This document shows, in pieces, positions 7,411-15,477 of a DNA stretch of 19,088 nt (within the stretch, counting starts at the first letter, position 1; each line of letters starts with the position of its first letter). The notes beneath the pieces are model-generated. The model saw only the letters and a program-made list of their open reading frames with translations. It ran no database searches and was not told the origin of the DNA. The stretch is from Bordetella parapertussis (GTDB lineage: Bacteria; Pseudomonadota; Gammaproteobacteria; Burkholderiales; Burkholderiaceae_D). Position numbers and translations under genes: made by a program. The stretch covers positions 1 through 19,088 of the forward strand of contig CAMCXB010000048.1 of assembly GCA_945883145.1 (NCBI GenBank), read 5' to 3'.

Positions 7411-8298
7411 ATGCGCATCATCCTCCTTACCGGCATTTCCGGCTCTGGCAAATCTGTAGGCCTCAATGTCCTTGAGGATGCCGGTTATTTTTGCGTCGAT
7501 AATTTACCGCCCTCTCTACTACGCTCATTAGTGGAAACTCGCACCAGTGAAGGCGCCGTCAATCTTGCTGTTGCAGTCGATGCACGTAGTGCCAACTCAT
7601 TATCGTCTCTGCCAGCTGATGTACAGTGGTTAAAAGAACAAGGGCATTTAGTTAAAGTCTTATTCTTAACTGCAAAAACCGAATCACTGATTAATCGTTT
7701 TTCTGAAACGCGCCGCAGTCATCCTCTGTCGCATCGTTTGACATCGACTGCTGAGGCAGGTGCTCAGTTAGGTACTCAAGCAGGCAATCGTCCTACGTTG
7801 ATAGAATGCATACGACAAGAACGCGATATGTTGGCGGAAGTCGAAGGCTTAGGACAACTGATTGATACATCTGGTTTATCAGCGAATCAATTACGCGCTT
7901 GGATTAAAGAGTTAGTCGAAAGTGAAAGCGTACCGCTCACTTTGTTATTTGAATCCTTTGCTTTCAAATATGGCGTGCCGCTGGATGCAGATTTAGTGTT
8001 TGATGTAAGAGTTGTTCCGAATCCTTTTTATGACAAAACATTACGTCCTCTCACTGGACGTGATCAACCTGTGATTCAATTTTTAACATCACAACCAACC
8101 GCGATCGCCCTACAAGAAGACATTCGCGCTTTTATCGACAAATGGCTACCTGCTTATAAAGCAGATAATCGTAGCTATCTCACTGTTGCAATTGGCTGCA
8201 CGGGTGGACAACATCGTTCTGTTTTTATGGTTGAACGACTGGCTGCACATTTTCAAACTAAAGCCGGTGTATTGATACGACACCGCGAGTTGGATTAA
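7411..8298 (+). CDS. rapZ: RapZ/YvcJ-family nucleotide-binding RNase adapter
   Basis: A 295-residue P-loop protein. The Walker A loop GISGSGKS is at 8-15, followed by FCVDNLPPSL at 27-36. The conserved C-terminal domain carries ESFAFKYGVPLDADLVFDVR at 181-200, the NPFYDKTLRPLTGRD stretch, and IGCTGGQHRSV at 261-271. In E. coli RapZ binds GlmY/GlmZ small RNAs and guides RNase E; homologues elsewhere are nucleotide-binding proteins of less clear role. The linker at about 108-130, after RRSHPLSHR, is longer than I recall for E. coli. The protein ends RHRELD and lacks the terminal basic KRK cluster that E. coli RapZ uses for RNA binding, so GlmZ-type activity should not be assumed. It follows hprK by 42 bp with no Shine-Dalgarno. 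Confidence 0.93.
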   Translation: MRIILLTGISGSGKSVGLNVLEDAGYFCVDNLPPSLLRSLVETRTSEGAVNLAVAVDARSANSLSSLPADVQWLKEQGHLVKVLFLTAKTESLINRFSETRRSHPLSHRLTSTAEAGAQLGTQAGNRPTLIECIRQERDMLAEVEGLGQLIDTSGLSANQLRAWIKELVESESVPLTLLFESFAFKYGVPLDADLVFDVRVVPNPFYDKTLRPLTGRDQPVIQFLTSQPTAIALQEDIRAFIDKWLPAYKADNRSYLTVAIGCTGGQHRSVFMVERLAAHFQTKAGVLIRHRELD

Positions 8299-8305
8299 TT
8301 CACCT

Positions 8306-8935
8306 ATGGCAGACGCCACCGATCTATGGATCGCTCTCTTTCCACTCAATACCGTATTGTTTCCTGATGGTGTGTTGCCATTGCGTGTTTTCGAAACACG
8401 TTATATCGATATGGTGCGTGCCTGCATGAAAGCTAACACACCATTTGGTGTGGTGGCGATTCAAAGTGGCGCAGAAATCGGCGAGGTGGCGACACCTTAT
8501 TATGTAGGCACGATTGCACACATTACCGAATGGGATATGCCTGAGCTAGGTGTATTACTGATAGAAACAAGAGGTGGTGAACGCTTTCGTATACTCGAAA
8601 CACGTTTATTACCTAGTCAACGTCTTGAAGCGCGTGTGGAATTAATTCCAGTTGAACCTAAGGTTGAAGGTGGTAATACCTTGAAAGTATGTGCAGAAGT
8701 ATTGAACGTTGTGATACGCGATATAGAGCGACGCGCAAAAGAAGATCAAGAACCGCAGTTTATTGCACCTTTTTCTGAACCCTATGCACTCGACAATCCT
8801 GCTTGGGTAGCAAATCGTTGGTGTGAAATACTGCCAATTCCACTAGAAGAAAAACAGCGTTTACTAGAGCTACAAGATGTCACACTTCGATTACAAACCA
8901 TAGAAGATTTTTTACATGAACATAAAGTGATTTAA
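8306..8935 (+). CDS. Stand-alone LON substrate-binding domain protein
   Basis: A 209-residue protein made almost entirely of the N-terminal domain of Lon protease. The opening LFPLNTVLFPDGVLPLRVFETRY (11-33) is the standard motif for this domain; beta-rich sequence and a helical tail follow (about 165-207). There is no AAA+ ATPase and no Ser-Lys protease domain, and the length matches the free-standing family rather than a truncated Lon. Such proteins are common in proteobacteria and may bind substrates or partners, but their function is not established. It starts only 7 bp after rapZ, so it is very likely cotranscribed with ptsN-hprK-rapZ. Its end is 10 bp from the mutY end on the other strand, leaving no room for a separate terminator. 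Confidence 0.88.
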   Translation: MADATDLWIALFPLNTVLFPDGVLPLRVFETRYIDMVRACMKANTPFGVVAIQSGAEIGEVATPYYVGTIAHITEWDMPELGVLLIETRGGERFRILETRLLPSQRLEARVELIPVEPKVEGGNTLKVCAEVLNVVIRDIERRAKEDQEPQFIAPFSEPYALDNPAWVANRWCEILPIPLEEKQRLLELQDVTLRLQTIEDFLHEHKVI

Positions 8936-8945
8936 CTTCACTCTC

Positions 8946-10046
8946 TTAATTCACCTCCAACTTCAGTAATAATTTTTTTACCGGTGCAGGCAAAGCGGCG
9001 TTAGCAATGTCTTGCAAACTCACCCAAGAAAATTCCGCTTGTGCAGCCAGTGTAGTTCGTTTTTTCAATGACAGATAAACTGGTTGTATGTGTAATTTGT
9101 AATGTGTAAAACCATGTGAAAAAACAGGCAGTAATTCCCATGTATCTAACTCGCCGAAATCACGTAAAGCACGTTGCATAGAACGACGTGAAATAGTATC
9201 TGATTCCAACGGCATGACACGTGAGAGTTCAGGTAAAGACAATAAGCCTCCCCAAATACCTTGCGCAGGTCTTTGTTCTAGCAATACTACTCCTTTATGT
9301 ATGACGACTAACATCACAGTTGATTTTTCAGGTATCGTTTTTTTTGGTTTGCGTGCTGGCAAACTAGCTGTTCTTCCCGTCGCTGCAGCAATGCATCGGC
9401 TTTGCATGGGACATTGCGGACACAAAGGTCGACTGCGTACACACACTGTTGCACCGAGATCCATTAAGCCTTGTGTATAAGCTTCTACACTACGTGGTGG
9501 CATTAATGATTCCGCGCGCTCCCACAACATATTTTCTATGCGCTTCTCACCGGGATAACCTTCAATACCAAACACGCGACAAAACACACGCTTAACATTC
9601 CCATCAAGGATGGCTGCACGTGCACCAAATGCAAATGCAGCAATTGCAGCCGCAGTTGAACGACCTATGCCGGGCAGTTGCACTAATTGTTCGGGATCAG
9701 AGGGAAATACACCACCATGTTGCGTCATGATTTGTTGTGCACAGCGATGTAAATTACGAGCACGTGTGTAATAGCCTAGTCCACTCCAATACGCCATGAC
9801 TTCTTCAACCGGTGCATGCGCGAGTGCAGAGACAGAATCAAAGCGCGATAGAAAACGCAGGTAATAGGGAATGACAGCTGTTACCTGCGTTTGTTGTAAC
9901 ATGATTTCAGATAACCAAATGCGATAGGGATCGCGCGTGTTTTGCCATGGCAGTTGATGACGACCATGTTTCTTTTGCCAAGCAATCAAGTCAACAGAAA
10001 AAGTCTTATCACCCGCGATGGAGGGTGTGTCGAGTACGCGCTTCAT
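8946..10046 (-). CDS. mutY: A/G-specific adenine DNA glycosylase
   Basis: A 366-residue glycosylase that removes adenine mispaired with 8-oxoguanine. The catalytic Glu is E47 in LSEIMLQQTQV. The helix-hairpin-helix LPGIGRSTA is at 124-132, with the catalytic D148 in ILDGN. The 4Fe-4S cluster motif C-x6-C-x2-C-x5-C uses C202, C209, C212 and C218. The C-terminal half (about 235-366) is the NUDIX-like 8-oxoG-reading domain, with LLEQRPAQGIWGGLLSLPE and FSHGFTHYKLHI. I chose the ATG at 10044-10046; an in-frame TTG two codons upstream (10052) is possible. No Shine-Dalgarno is evident. It follows mutM on the same strand and is convergent with the LON-domain gene. Confidence 0.95.
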   Translation of the reverse strand: MKRVLDTPSIAGDKTFSVDLIAWQKKHGRHQLPWQNTRDPYRIWLSEIMLQQTQVTAVIPYYLRFLSRFDSVSALAHAPVEEVMAYWSGLGYYTRARNLHRCAQQIMTQHGGVFPSDPEQLVQLPGIGRSTAAAIAAFAFGARAAILDGNVKRVFCRVFGIEGYPGEKRIENMLWERAESLMPPRSVEAYTQGLMDLGATVCVRSRPLCPQCPMQSRCIAAATGRTASLPARKPKKTIPEKSTVMLVVIHKGVVLLEQRPAQGIWGGLLSLPELSRVMPLESDTISRRSMQRALRDFGELDTWELLPVFSHGFTHYKLHIQPVYLSLKKRTTLAAQAEFSWVSLQDIANAALPAPVKKLLLKLEVN

Positions 10047-10098
10047 AAGCAATGCTTAGCGTCTTTGTTCATGAAAAATAAGGTCATCATCCTGTGCA

Positions 10099-10920
10099 TT
10101 AACGCTGACAGCGCGCGCAATAAAAAGTTGAGCGTTGTCCTTGTGTGATGCGTCGTATCTCTGCATGACACACATGACACGATTCACCTTCGCGATCATA
10201 AACAAAATACTCTTGTTGAAAATAACCGGCTTGACCATCCGCTCCCATAAAGTCGCGCAAGGTACTGCCGCCTTTTTCTATCGCCTTTGCCAAAATTCGC
10301 TGAATCGCTTCGGCTAAACGCTGATAACGCGCTAGGGCAATACGTCGTGCTGCCGTATTGGGATGAATGCCCGCTTCAAACAAACTCTCACATGCATAAA
10401 TATTCCCCACCCCCACCACAATATCGCCTGCCAACAATACTTGTTTGATAGCGGCACTACGTGTGCGCGTCGCTTGATGCAATAACGCGCCTAAATCTGT
10501 GTGCAATAAAGGCTCAACACCTAAATTTTGTAATAAAGGGTGGTCTTCTACTGGTCCATCTTGACTGTCATGCCATAACACCGCACCAAATCGTCGTGGA
10601 TCAGTTAATCGCATGACCGTCTGACCAAGCTGCAAATCAAAATGATCATGTTTTTCTGGCAAATGATGGACGGGCAATATCCGCAGATGACCAGACATAC
10701 CCAGATGCACAATCAAACTGCCATGCTCAAAATGAATCAACAGATATTTTCCGCGCCGACCGGTTGAATGCACCACTCTATTACTCAGCAACTGTTTCAA
10801 GCGCGCAGGAAACGGCCATCGCAGGCCTTCTCTGCGCAGGACAACGCCAGTCACGCGTTGTTGCTCGAGATGCGGCGCAATACCGCGCCGGGTTACTTCA
10901 ACTTCAGGGAGTTCTGGCAT
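10099..10920 (-). CDS. mutM: Formamidopyrimidine-DNA glycosylase (Fpg)
   Basis: A 273-residue bifunctional DNA glycosylase/AP lyase that excises 8-oxoguanine and formamidopyrimidines. It begins MPELPEVEV, giving the catalytic P2 and E3 after Met removal, which fixes the start. The conserved lysine is in GRRGKYLLIHF. DPRRFGAV and the helix-two-turn-helix region GVGNIYACESLFEAGIHP follow. The C-terminal zinc finger is C-x2-C-x16-C-x2-C with cysteines at 248, 251, 268 and 271. It has the normal family length. mutY begins about 50 bp downstream on the same strand, so the two genes probably share a transcript and together cover both sides of 8-oxoguanine repair. It is divergent from the TPR gene. 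Confidence 0.96.
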   Translation of the reverse strand: MPELPEVEVTRRGIAPHLEQQRVTGVVLRREGLRWPFPARLKQLLSNRVVHSTGRRGKYLLIHFEHGSLIVHLGMSGHLRILPVHHLPEKHDHFDLQLGQTVMRLTDPRRFGAVLWHDSQDGPVEDHPLLQNLGVEPLLHTDLGALLHQATRTRSAAIKQVLLAGDIVVGVGNIYACESLFEAGIHPNTAARRIALARYQRLAEAIQRILAKAIEKGGSTLRDFMGADGQAGYFQQEYFVYDREGESCHVCHAEIRRITQGQRSTFYCARCQR

Positions 10921-11043
10921 GATGGGTTGTCGGTATCCATTTCGACAGCGTAGTGCGTGCTATGTCGGACTTTCAGCGTAAAATCAGTATTCATCGCTTT
11001 GATTATGATCGTCTCTAGGTTTCTTGCCGTTTAGGACAGCCAC

Positions 11044-12777
11044 TTGAAAAAAATTTTTGTCATTTTAACTCTGCCACTCACTCTGCATTGCATCAGCAAT
11101 GCGCAGACTGCAGGTGATCACGCGAATCCGCACTCAAGTGCAAAAACGCAAAACCTGCCTTTGGTCTATCTGACAGAAGAGATTCTCTTTAAATACTTAT
11201 CCGCAGAATTAGCTGAGCAACGAGGTAACAGTTTTGCTGCCTACTCCACCATGATGACGATTGCACGTAGTTCACGTGATCCTCGTATCGCCAGACGCGC
11301 AGCTGAAATGGCGATGAATAGTAAGTTAACGGTGGAAGCGGTGAAAGCAACCCAGTTCTGGGTAGAAGTTGACCCCACTTCAGAAGAAGCAGCACAAGTA
11401 TTGTTAAGTTTGCTCTTGATTACCAATCAAACAGATGAAGCGAAAAAAATTCTCGCAAAACGACTCGCCAACAGTAATGCCGCCAATCTAGGCAGTGTGA
11501 TTGCGCAAACACAGCGTCATTTAGCTCGCGTACCTGATCGCGCTCGTTCAGCAAGTCTTTTGAAAGAATTATTAGAACCTTATCGCAACTCGGTAGAAGC
11601 TCAACTGGCAATAGCAAAATCTGCACTTGATGCAGGCAAAGCTTCCGATGCGATGAAAGAATCACGTGATGTGGTGTCTAAAAATCCTCAATCTGAATTA
11701 GCTGTGCTGAGTTTAATTCAGTTGATGGAAGATAAAAACGAAGCACTCAAAGTACTCGCTGATTTTTTACAAAAAAATCCTAAATCACGCGACATTCGAC
11801 TCACCTATGCGCGTTTATTACTTGAACTAGGCAAAGTAGCTGAGGCAAAAAAAGAATTTAAAACTTTATTACAGCAAGTCCCACAAGAGCAAACCAGTTT
11901 ATATGCAATGGGCTTACTTGCTGCGCAAAGTGGTGAGTTTACAGAAGCAGAAAATTATCTGGCAGCGTATATAAAAACACTGAATGGCAATCGCGATCCC
12001 GAACGCGACTCTTCACAAGCTTTAATGGTGTTAGCGCAAATTGCAGAAGATAAAAATGATTTACCAACTGCTGTGAAATGGCTAGAGCAAGTCGACAGTA
12101 GTGCACAAAATAATTTTCTCACCGCCGTCATAAAACGTGCACACATTAAAGCAAAAGCGGGTCAACTTGATGAAGCAAGACAATTGCTTGCACAAACATC
12201 GACCGAAAATGATGAAGATAAAATTAAACTTCTGATTGGTGAAGCACAACTACTCAGAGACACAGGAAAATTAAACGAATCTCTGCAATTCATTGAAGAA
12301 GCGTTACAGCGTTTTAATGACAACACAGATTTGCTGTATGAATACGCCATGGTTGCGGAGAAAAATAGTCAGCTTGACCTGATGGAGCAATCACTACGAA
12401 AAATCATTGCGCTCACACCAAATAGTCCTCATCCCTACAATGCGCTCGGTTATATGCTAGCTGATCGCAACGTTCGTCTAAAAGAAGCACATGAACTCAT
12501 TAGTAAAGCTGTGGCATTGGCGCCGGATGATGCCTACATTCTCGATAGCATGGGTTGGGTGGAATTTCGTTTGGGCCAACTCGATAAGGCAGAAGAAATT
12601 TTACGTCGTGCTTATGGCATTAAACCCGATTCTGAAATTGCTGCGCACTTAGGCGAAGTGCTGTGGACTAAAGGCCGCAATGACGAAGCAAAAAAACTCT
12701 GGCGTGCTGCAGTGAGTAAAGATCCTAAAAATGAAACGTTAAAAAAGACGTTACAACGTTTGCGTATTAAGCTCTAA
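11044..12777 (+). CDS. Secreted tetratricopeptide-repeat protein (TTG start)
   Basis: A 577-residue protein starting with TTG. This start is preferred because AGGA at 11033-11036 is 7 bases upstream and because only this start keeps the signal peptide (MKKIFVILTLPLTLHCISNAQ, likely cut after SNA); the first internal Met is near residue 69. The cysteine at 16 lacks a convincing lipobox, so I favour a periplasmic protein over a lipoprotein. The rest is helical repeats with TPR spacing, clearest at about 395-577 (for example LKEAHELISKAVALAPDDAYILDSMGWVEFRLGQLDKAEEI). TPR proteins serve as scaffolds; the partner is unknown. The gene immediately upstream of lolB in betaproteobacteria is commonly of this type, so a role at the outer membrane is an inference from context only. 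Confidence 0.88.
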   Translation: MKKIFVILTLPLTLHCISNAQTAGDHANPHSSAKTQNLPLVYLTEEILFKYLSAELAEQRGNSFAAYSTMMTIARSSRDPRIARRAAEMAMNSKLTVEAVKATQFWVEVDPTSEEAAQVLLSLLLITNQTDEAKKILAKRLANSNAANLGSVIAQTQRHLARVPDRARSASLLKELLEPYRNSVEAQLAIAKSALDAGKASDAMKESRDVVSKNPQSELAVLSLIQLMEDKNEALKVLADFLQKNPKSRDIRLTYARLLLELGKVAEAKKEFKTLLQQVPQEQTSLYAMGLLAAQSGEFTEAENYLAAYIKTLNGNRDPERDSSQALMVLAQIAEDKNDLPTAVKWLEQVDSSAQNNFLTAVIKRAHIKAKAGQLDEARQLLAQTSTENDEDKIKLLIGEAQLLRDTGKLNESLQFIEEALQRFNDNTDLLYEYAMVAEKNSQLDLMEQSLRKIIALTPNSPHPYNALGYMLADRNVRLKEAHELISKAVALAPDDAYILDSMGWVEFRLGQLDKAEEILRRAYGIKPDSEIAAHLGEVLWTKGRNDEAKKLWRAAVSKDPKNETLKKTLQRLRIKL

Positions 12778-12811
12778 GAGTTCGATCGCCTTTGCTGACT
12801 AACGAGACGTT

Positions 12812-13399
12812 ATGCGTTATTTAATTCTGGTATTCGCTCTCTTGTTAGGTGCTTGTCAAACTACGCCTAGCATCAAAGCCTCTTCAAGCGTGGCACCTTA
12901 CTACAAGGCCATTAGTTTAAGCGGCAGACTCTCGGTGAGTTACCAACAACAAGGTAAAGCACAATCCCTACAAGGTAAGTTTACGTGGGATCAAACTGCC
13001 AATACCACCAGCATTGCGCTATTCACACCACTCGGCCAGACGATTGCGCAAATCATGATCGAACCTGAGCGCGCCATGTTGCAACAGACAGGTGAAGCAT
13101 TGCGTATTGCAAATGATGTAAATACACTCACCAGTGATGCTTTAGGTTGGCCTTTACCTGTGAATGGATTAAAGGAATGGTTACAAGGTTTTTATACCAA
13201 CGCATTAGGTCAACAACAAGTCGTTATGCGTGATGCACAGGCTGGTTTTATCGATAACAGTTGGGAAGTGCAATACGTGTTGTGGCAAGAAGATGCATCA
13301 GGCTATCGCATTCCTAAACGCATAGACTTAAAACATCTTAGTAAACGCCATGGTGAAATCAATTTAAAAATTGTGCTTGATAGCTGGACTCCTAAATGA
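12812..13399 (+). CDS. lolB: Outer-membrane lipoprotein localisation protein LolB
   Basis: A 195-residue lipoprotein. The signal peptide MRYLILVFALLLGAC ends in the lipobox LLGAC with the lipidated C15. The mature part matches LolB: SLSGRLSVSYQQQG, GKFTWDQTANTTSIALFTPLGQTIAQI and GWPLPVNGLKEWLQGF. LolB is the outer-membrane receptor that accepts lipoproteins from the periplasmic carrier LolA and inserts them into the outer membrane. Homologues have low identity, so the call rests on these motifs, the lipobox, the length and the position directly before ispE, which is a common arrangement. Its stop overlaps the ispE start (ATGA at 13396-13399), so the two are translationally coupled. Confidence 0.92.
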   Translation: MRYLILVFALLLGACQTTPSIKASSSVAPYYKAISLSGRLSVSYQQQGKAQSLQGKFTWDQTANTTSIALFTPLGQTIAQIMIEPERAMLQQTGEALRIANDVNTLTSDALGWPLPVNGLKEWLQGFYTNALGQQQVVMRDAQAGFIDNSWEVQYVLWQEDASGYRIPKRIDLKHLSKRHGEINLKIVLDSWTPK

Positions 13400-14262
13400 C
13401 GGCGCATTATTTCTCTGCTCCTGCAAAGTTAAATTTATTTTTGCATGTGGTTGGTCAACGCAGTGATGGTTATCATTTACTGCAATCTGTATTTCAACTC
13501 ATTGATTTACAAGATCAGCTTTGCATTCGCTTACGTGATGATGGCGAGATTCATTTGCTGTCTGATATTGCCGGTGTAGATCCTGCTACCAATCTCGTCA
13601 TGCGAGCTGCTCGCCTGTTAGAACAACTGGCACTGCAACGAGGACTGCAAATCCCAGGAGCTGATCTCTCACTAGAAAAGCAAATTCCCATGGGGGGTGG
13701 TCTCGGTGGCGGCTCCTCCGATGCAGCGACTACCCTGATCGCGCTCAATCATCTCTGGCAATTAGGTCTGACTCAAAATGAACTGATGCAGATCGGTCTT
13801 AGCTTAGGCGCGGATGTGCCATTTTTTTTACTGGGTCAAAATGCCTTTGTGGAGGGAATCGGTGAGAGGCTGTCCCCTCTGACGACTGAGGATGCATGGT
13901 TAGTGATTCTTCACCCTGGGGTGGCAGTACCTACGCCTCTGATATTTGGCTCCCCTCATTTGACACGAGACACCAAGTCCGTCAAAATGTCGGACTTTTC
14001 TTCATGGCTATTTTCATTCGGAAGAAATGATTTACAGGCAGTAGCAGAAAAAGCATTTCCAGAGGTTTTGGCAGCCTTAGATTGGCTAGGTCAGTTTGGA
14101 AACGCTAGGATGTCAGGTTCAGGAGCATGTGTGTTTGCCCGAATGACAGATCAAGCTGCTGCAAAGGCGGTAGTCCAGCAAGTCCCGCTAGGGTCTGGAT
14201 GGCAAGCTTGGTGTTGCTCTACTTTGCAACATCACCCTTTGAAAAGCTTGCTAAATAAGTAA
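13396..14262 (+). CDS. ispE: 4-diphosphocytidyl-2-C-methyl-D-erythritol kinase
   Basis: A 288-residue GHMP-family kinase. It phosphorylates CDP-methylerythritol on the 2-hydroxyl with ATP, the fourth step of the non-mevalonate (MEP) isoprenoid pathway. The catalytic lysine is K11 in APAKLNLFLHV, followed by RSDGYHLLQSVFQLID. The glycine-rich ATP loop PMGGGLGGGSSDAA is at 98-111. The catalytic aspartate is D140 in LGADVPFF. The C-terminal GHMP motif MSGSGACVFA is present. The length is normal. The start overlaps the lolB stop by ATGA. tRNA-Gln follows 62 bp downstream and may be read from the same transcript. Confidence 0.96.
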   Translation: MTAHYFSAPAKLNLFLHVVGQRSDGYHLLQSVFQLIDLQDQLCIRLRDDGEIHLLSDIAGVDPATNLVMRAARLLEQLALQRGLQIPGADLSLEKQIPMGGGLGGGSSDAATTLIALNHLWQLGLTQNELMQIGLSLGADVPFFLLGQNAFVEGIGERLSPLTTEDAWLVILHPGVAVPTPLIFGSPHLTRDTKSVKMSDFSSWLFSFGRNDLQAVAEKAFPEVLAALDWLGQFGNARMSGSGACVFARMTDQAAAKAVVQQVPLGSGWQAWCCSTLQHHPLKSLLNK

Positions 14263-14324
14263 TACGTAGTGTGTACACAAATTTTCGTCTGACGCATTGA
14301 GCACGACAGACAGACCGGTTGTGA

Positions 14325-14401
14325 AGGGGAATCGCCAAGCTGGTTAAGGCACTGGATTTTGATTCCAGCATTCCAAGGTTCGAATCCTTGTTCCCCTGCC
14401 A
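14325..14401 (+). tRNA. tRNA-Gln (anticodon UUG), CCA encoded
   Basis: A full cloverleaf can be drawn. The acceptor arm AGGGGAA (14325-14331) pairs with TTCCCCT (14391-14397). The D stem is GCC/GGC (14334-14336 and 14348-14350). The anticodon stem is CTGGA/TCCAG (14352-14356 and 14364-14368), with the loop TTTTGAT and anticodon TTG at 14359-14361. The T stem is CAAGG/CCTTG around the loop TTCGAAT (14379-14385). G14398 is the discriminator and CCA is encoded at 14399-14401. The sequence closely resembles E. coli tRNA-Gln(UUG). No strong promoter is seen; TTGAAA at 14239 with TAATAC at 14260 is a weak possibility, otherwise it is processed from the ispE transcript. Confidence 0.96.
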
Positions 14402-14429
14402 TTAATTGAAGCGCGAAACATCCAGTCAG

Positions 14430-14460
14430 GCCGCACGCTCCTAGCGAGCGAGCGGCTTTT
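14430..14460 (+). terminator. Intrinsic terminator after tRNA-Gln, upstream of prs
   Basis: GCCGC (14430-14434), an A-A mismatch, then CGCTC (14436-14440) pair with GAGCG (14446-14450) and GCGGC (14452-14456) around the loop CTAGC. TTTT follows at 14457-14460, with another TTTT at 14465-14468. This is a strong GC-rich hairpin with a short U-tract. It lies only 31 bases before the prs start codon, so it may be an end for the tRNA transcript or a control point for prs. Confidence 0.75.
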
Positions 14461-14491
14461 GATCTTTTAACCTATCGCATCCTGAGGTCCT

Positions 14492-15457
14492 ATGGTCCAC
14501 GAAAACCTAATGGTTTTTACCGGCAGTGCTAATCCGGAGCTGGCTGCGGGCGTGGTTGGTCAACTTGGTATCGCATTGGGCAAAGCGGTGGTATCGCGTT
14601 TCTCTGATGGTGAAATCGTGGTTGAGATTAATGAGAATGTGCGCGGCAAAGATGTCTTTGTGTTGCAATCGACTTGTGCACCGACCAATGACCACTTAAT
14701 GGAAATCATGCTGATGGTCGATGCTTTGAAGCGTGCATCAGCAGGCCGTATTACTGCAGCGATTCCTTATTACGGCTACTCCAGACAAGATCGTCGCCCG
14801 CGCTCGGCGCGTGTTGCGATCTCTGCCAAAGTGGTCGCCAATATGTTGCAAGAAGCAGGCGTTGAGCGTGTGTTGATTATGGATTTGCATGCAGATCAAA
14901 TTCAGGGATTCTTTGATATCCCCGTTGATAATATTTATGCTTCACCGATTTTGCTGACCGATTTAGTTGAGAAGAATTACGATGATTTACTCGTCGTTTC
15001 TCCTGATGTGGGTGGTGTGGTTCGTGCAAGAGCTTTAGCGAAACGTTTAAATTGTGACTTAGCGATTATTGACAAACGTCGCCCCAAAGCAAATGTGTCT
15101 GAAGTCATGAACATTATTGGTGAAGTAGAAGGCCGCAATTGCGTCATCATGGATGACATGGTTGATACAGCAGGCACACTAACCAAAGCAGCAGAAGTAT
15201 TGAAAGAGCGTGGTGCAAAGAAAGTGGTGGCGTATTGCACGCATGCTGTGCTTTCTGGTCCGGCTGTAGATCGCATACAGAATTCGCCATTAGATGAATT
15301 AGTTGTCACGGATACGATTCCTCTTACCGCTCAAGCTAAAGCGTGCGGCAAGATCAGACAATTATCCTGTGCGTCCTTACTGGCTGAAACCTTTAAGCGC
15401 ATTAGTCAGGGCAATTCAGTGATGTCTTTATTCGCTGAGGATGAAGCAGGTAATTAA
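14492..15457 (+). CDS. prs: Ribose-phosphate pyrophosphokinase (PRPP synthetase)
   Basis: A 321-residue cytoplasmic enzyme that transfers pyrophosphate from ATP to ribose 5-phosphate. It makes PRPP for purine, pyrimidine, histidine, tryptophan and NAD synthesis. The ATP region YYGYSRQDRRPRSARVAISAK is at 93-113. The metal/phosphate motif DLHADQIQGFF is at 131-141. The PRPP-binding loop VIMDDMVDTAGTL is at 218-230. The length is close to that of E. coli Prs (315). The start at 14492 has GAGG at 14484-14487, a short spacing of 4; an in-frame ATG six codons later (14510) is an alternative, but the longer N-terminus is usual in betaproteobacteria. tRNA-Gln and a hairpin lie directly upstream and rplY follows. 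Confidence 0.96.
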   Translation: MVHENLMVFTGSANPELAAGVVGQLGIALGKAVVSRFSDGEIVVEINENVRGKDVFVLQSTCAPTNDHLMEIMLMVDALKRASAGRITAAIPYYGYSRQDRRPRSARVAISAKVVANMLQEAGVERVLIMDLHADQIQGFFDIPVDNIYASPILLTDLVEKNYDDLLVVSPDVGGVVRARALAKRLNCDLAIIDKRRPKANVSEVMNIIGEVEGRNCVIMDDMVDTAGTLTKAAEVLKERGAKKVVAYCTHAVLSGPAVDRIQNSPLDELVVTDTIPLTAQAKACGKIRQLSCASLLAETFKRISQGNSVMSLFAEDEAGN

Positions 15458-15477
15458 TTTTTTTGTTAACAGAATGT

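Noticed and set aside
8936..8945. Bidirectional terminator between the LON gene and mutY
   Set aside because: The gap is 10 bases and shows no hairpin; any termination must lie inside the coding ends.
10962..10975. 12-base match ATGTCGGACTTT shared between the mutM-TPR gap and ispE (13987-13998)
   Set aside because: Direct repeats of 12 bases are expected several times by chance in a window of this size.
13975..13999. Inverted repeat AAGTCCG/CGGACTT followed by a few T inside ispE
   Set aside because: It lies within an intact coding sequence, the stem is only 7 bp with a 9-base loop, and the T-run is short. Chance is likely, and an internal terminator would block ispE and the tRNA.
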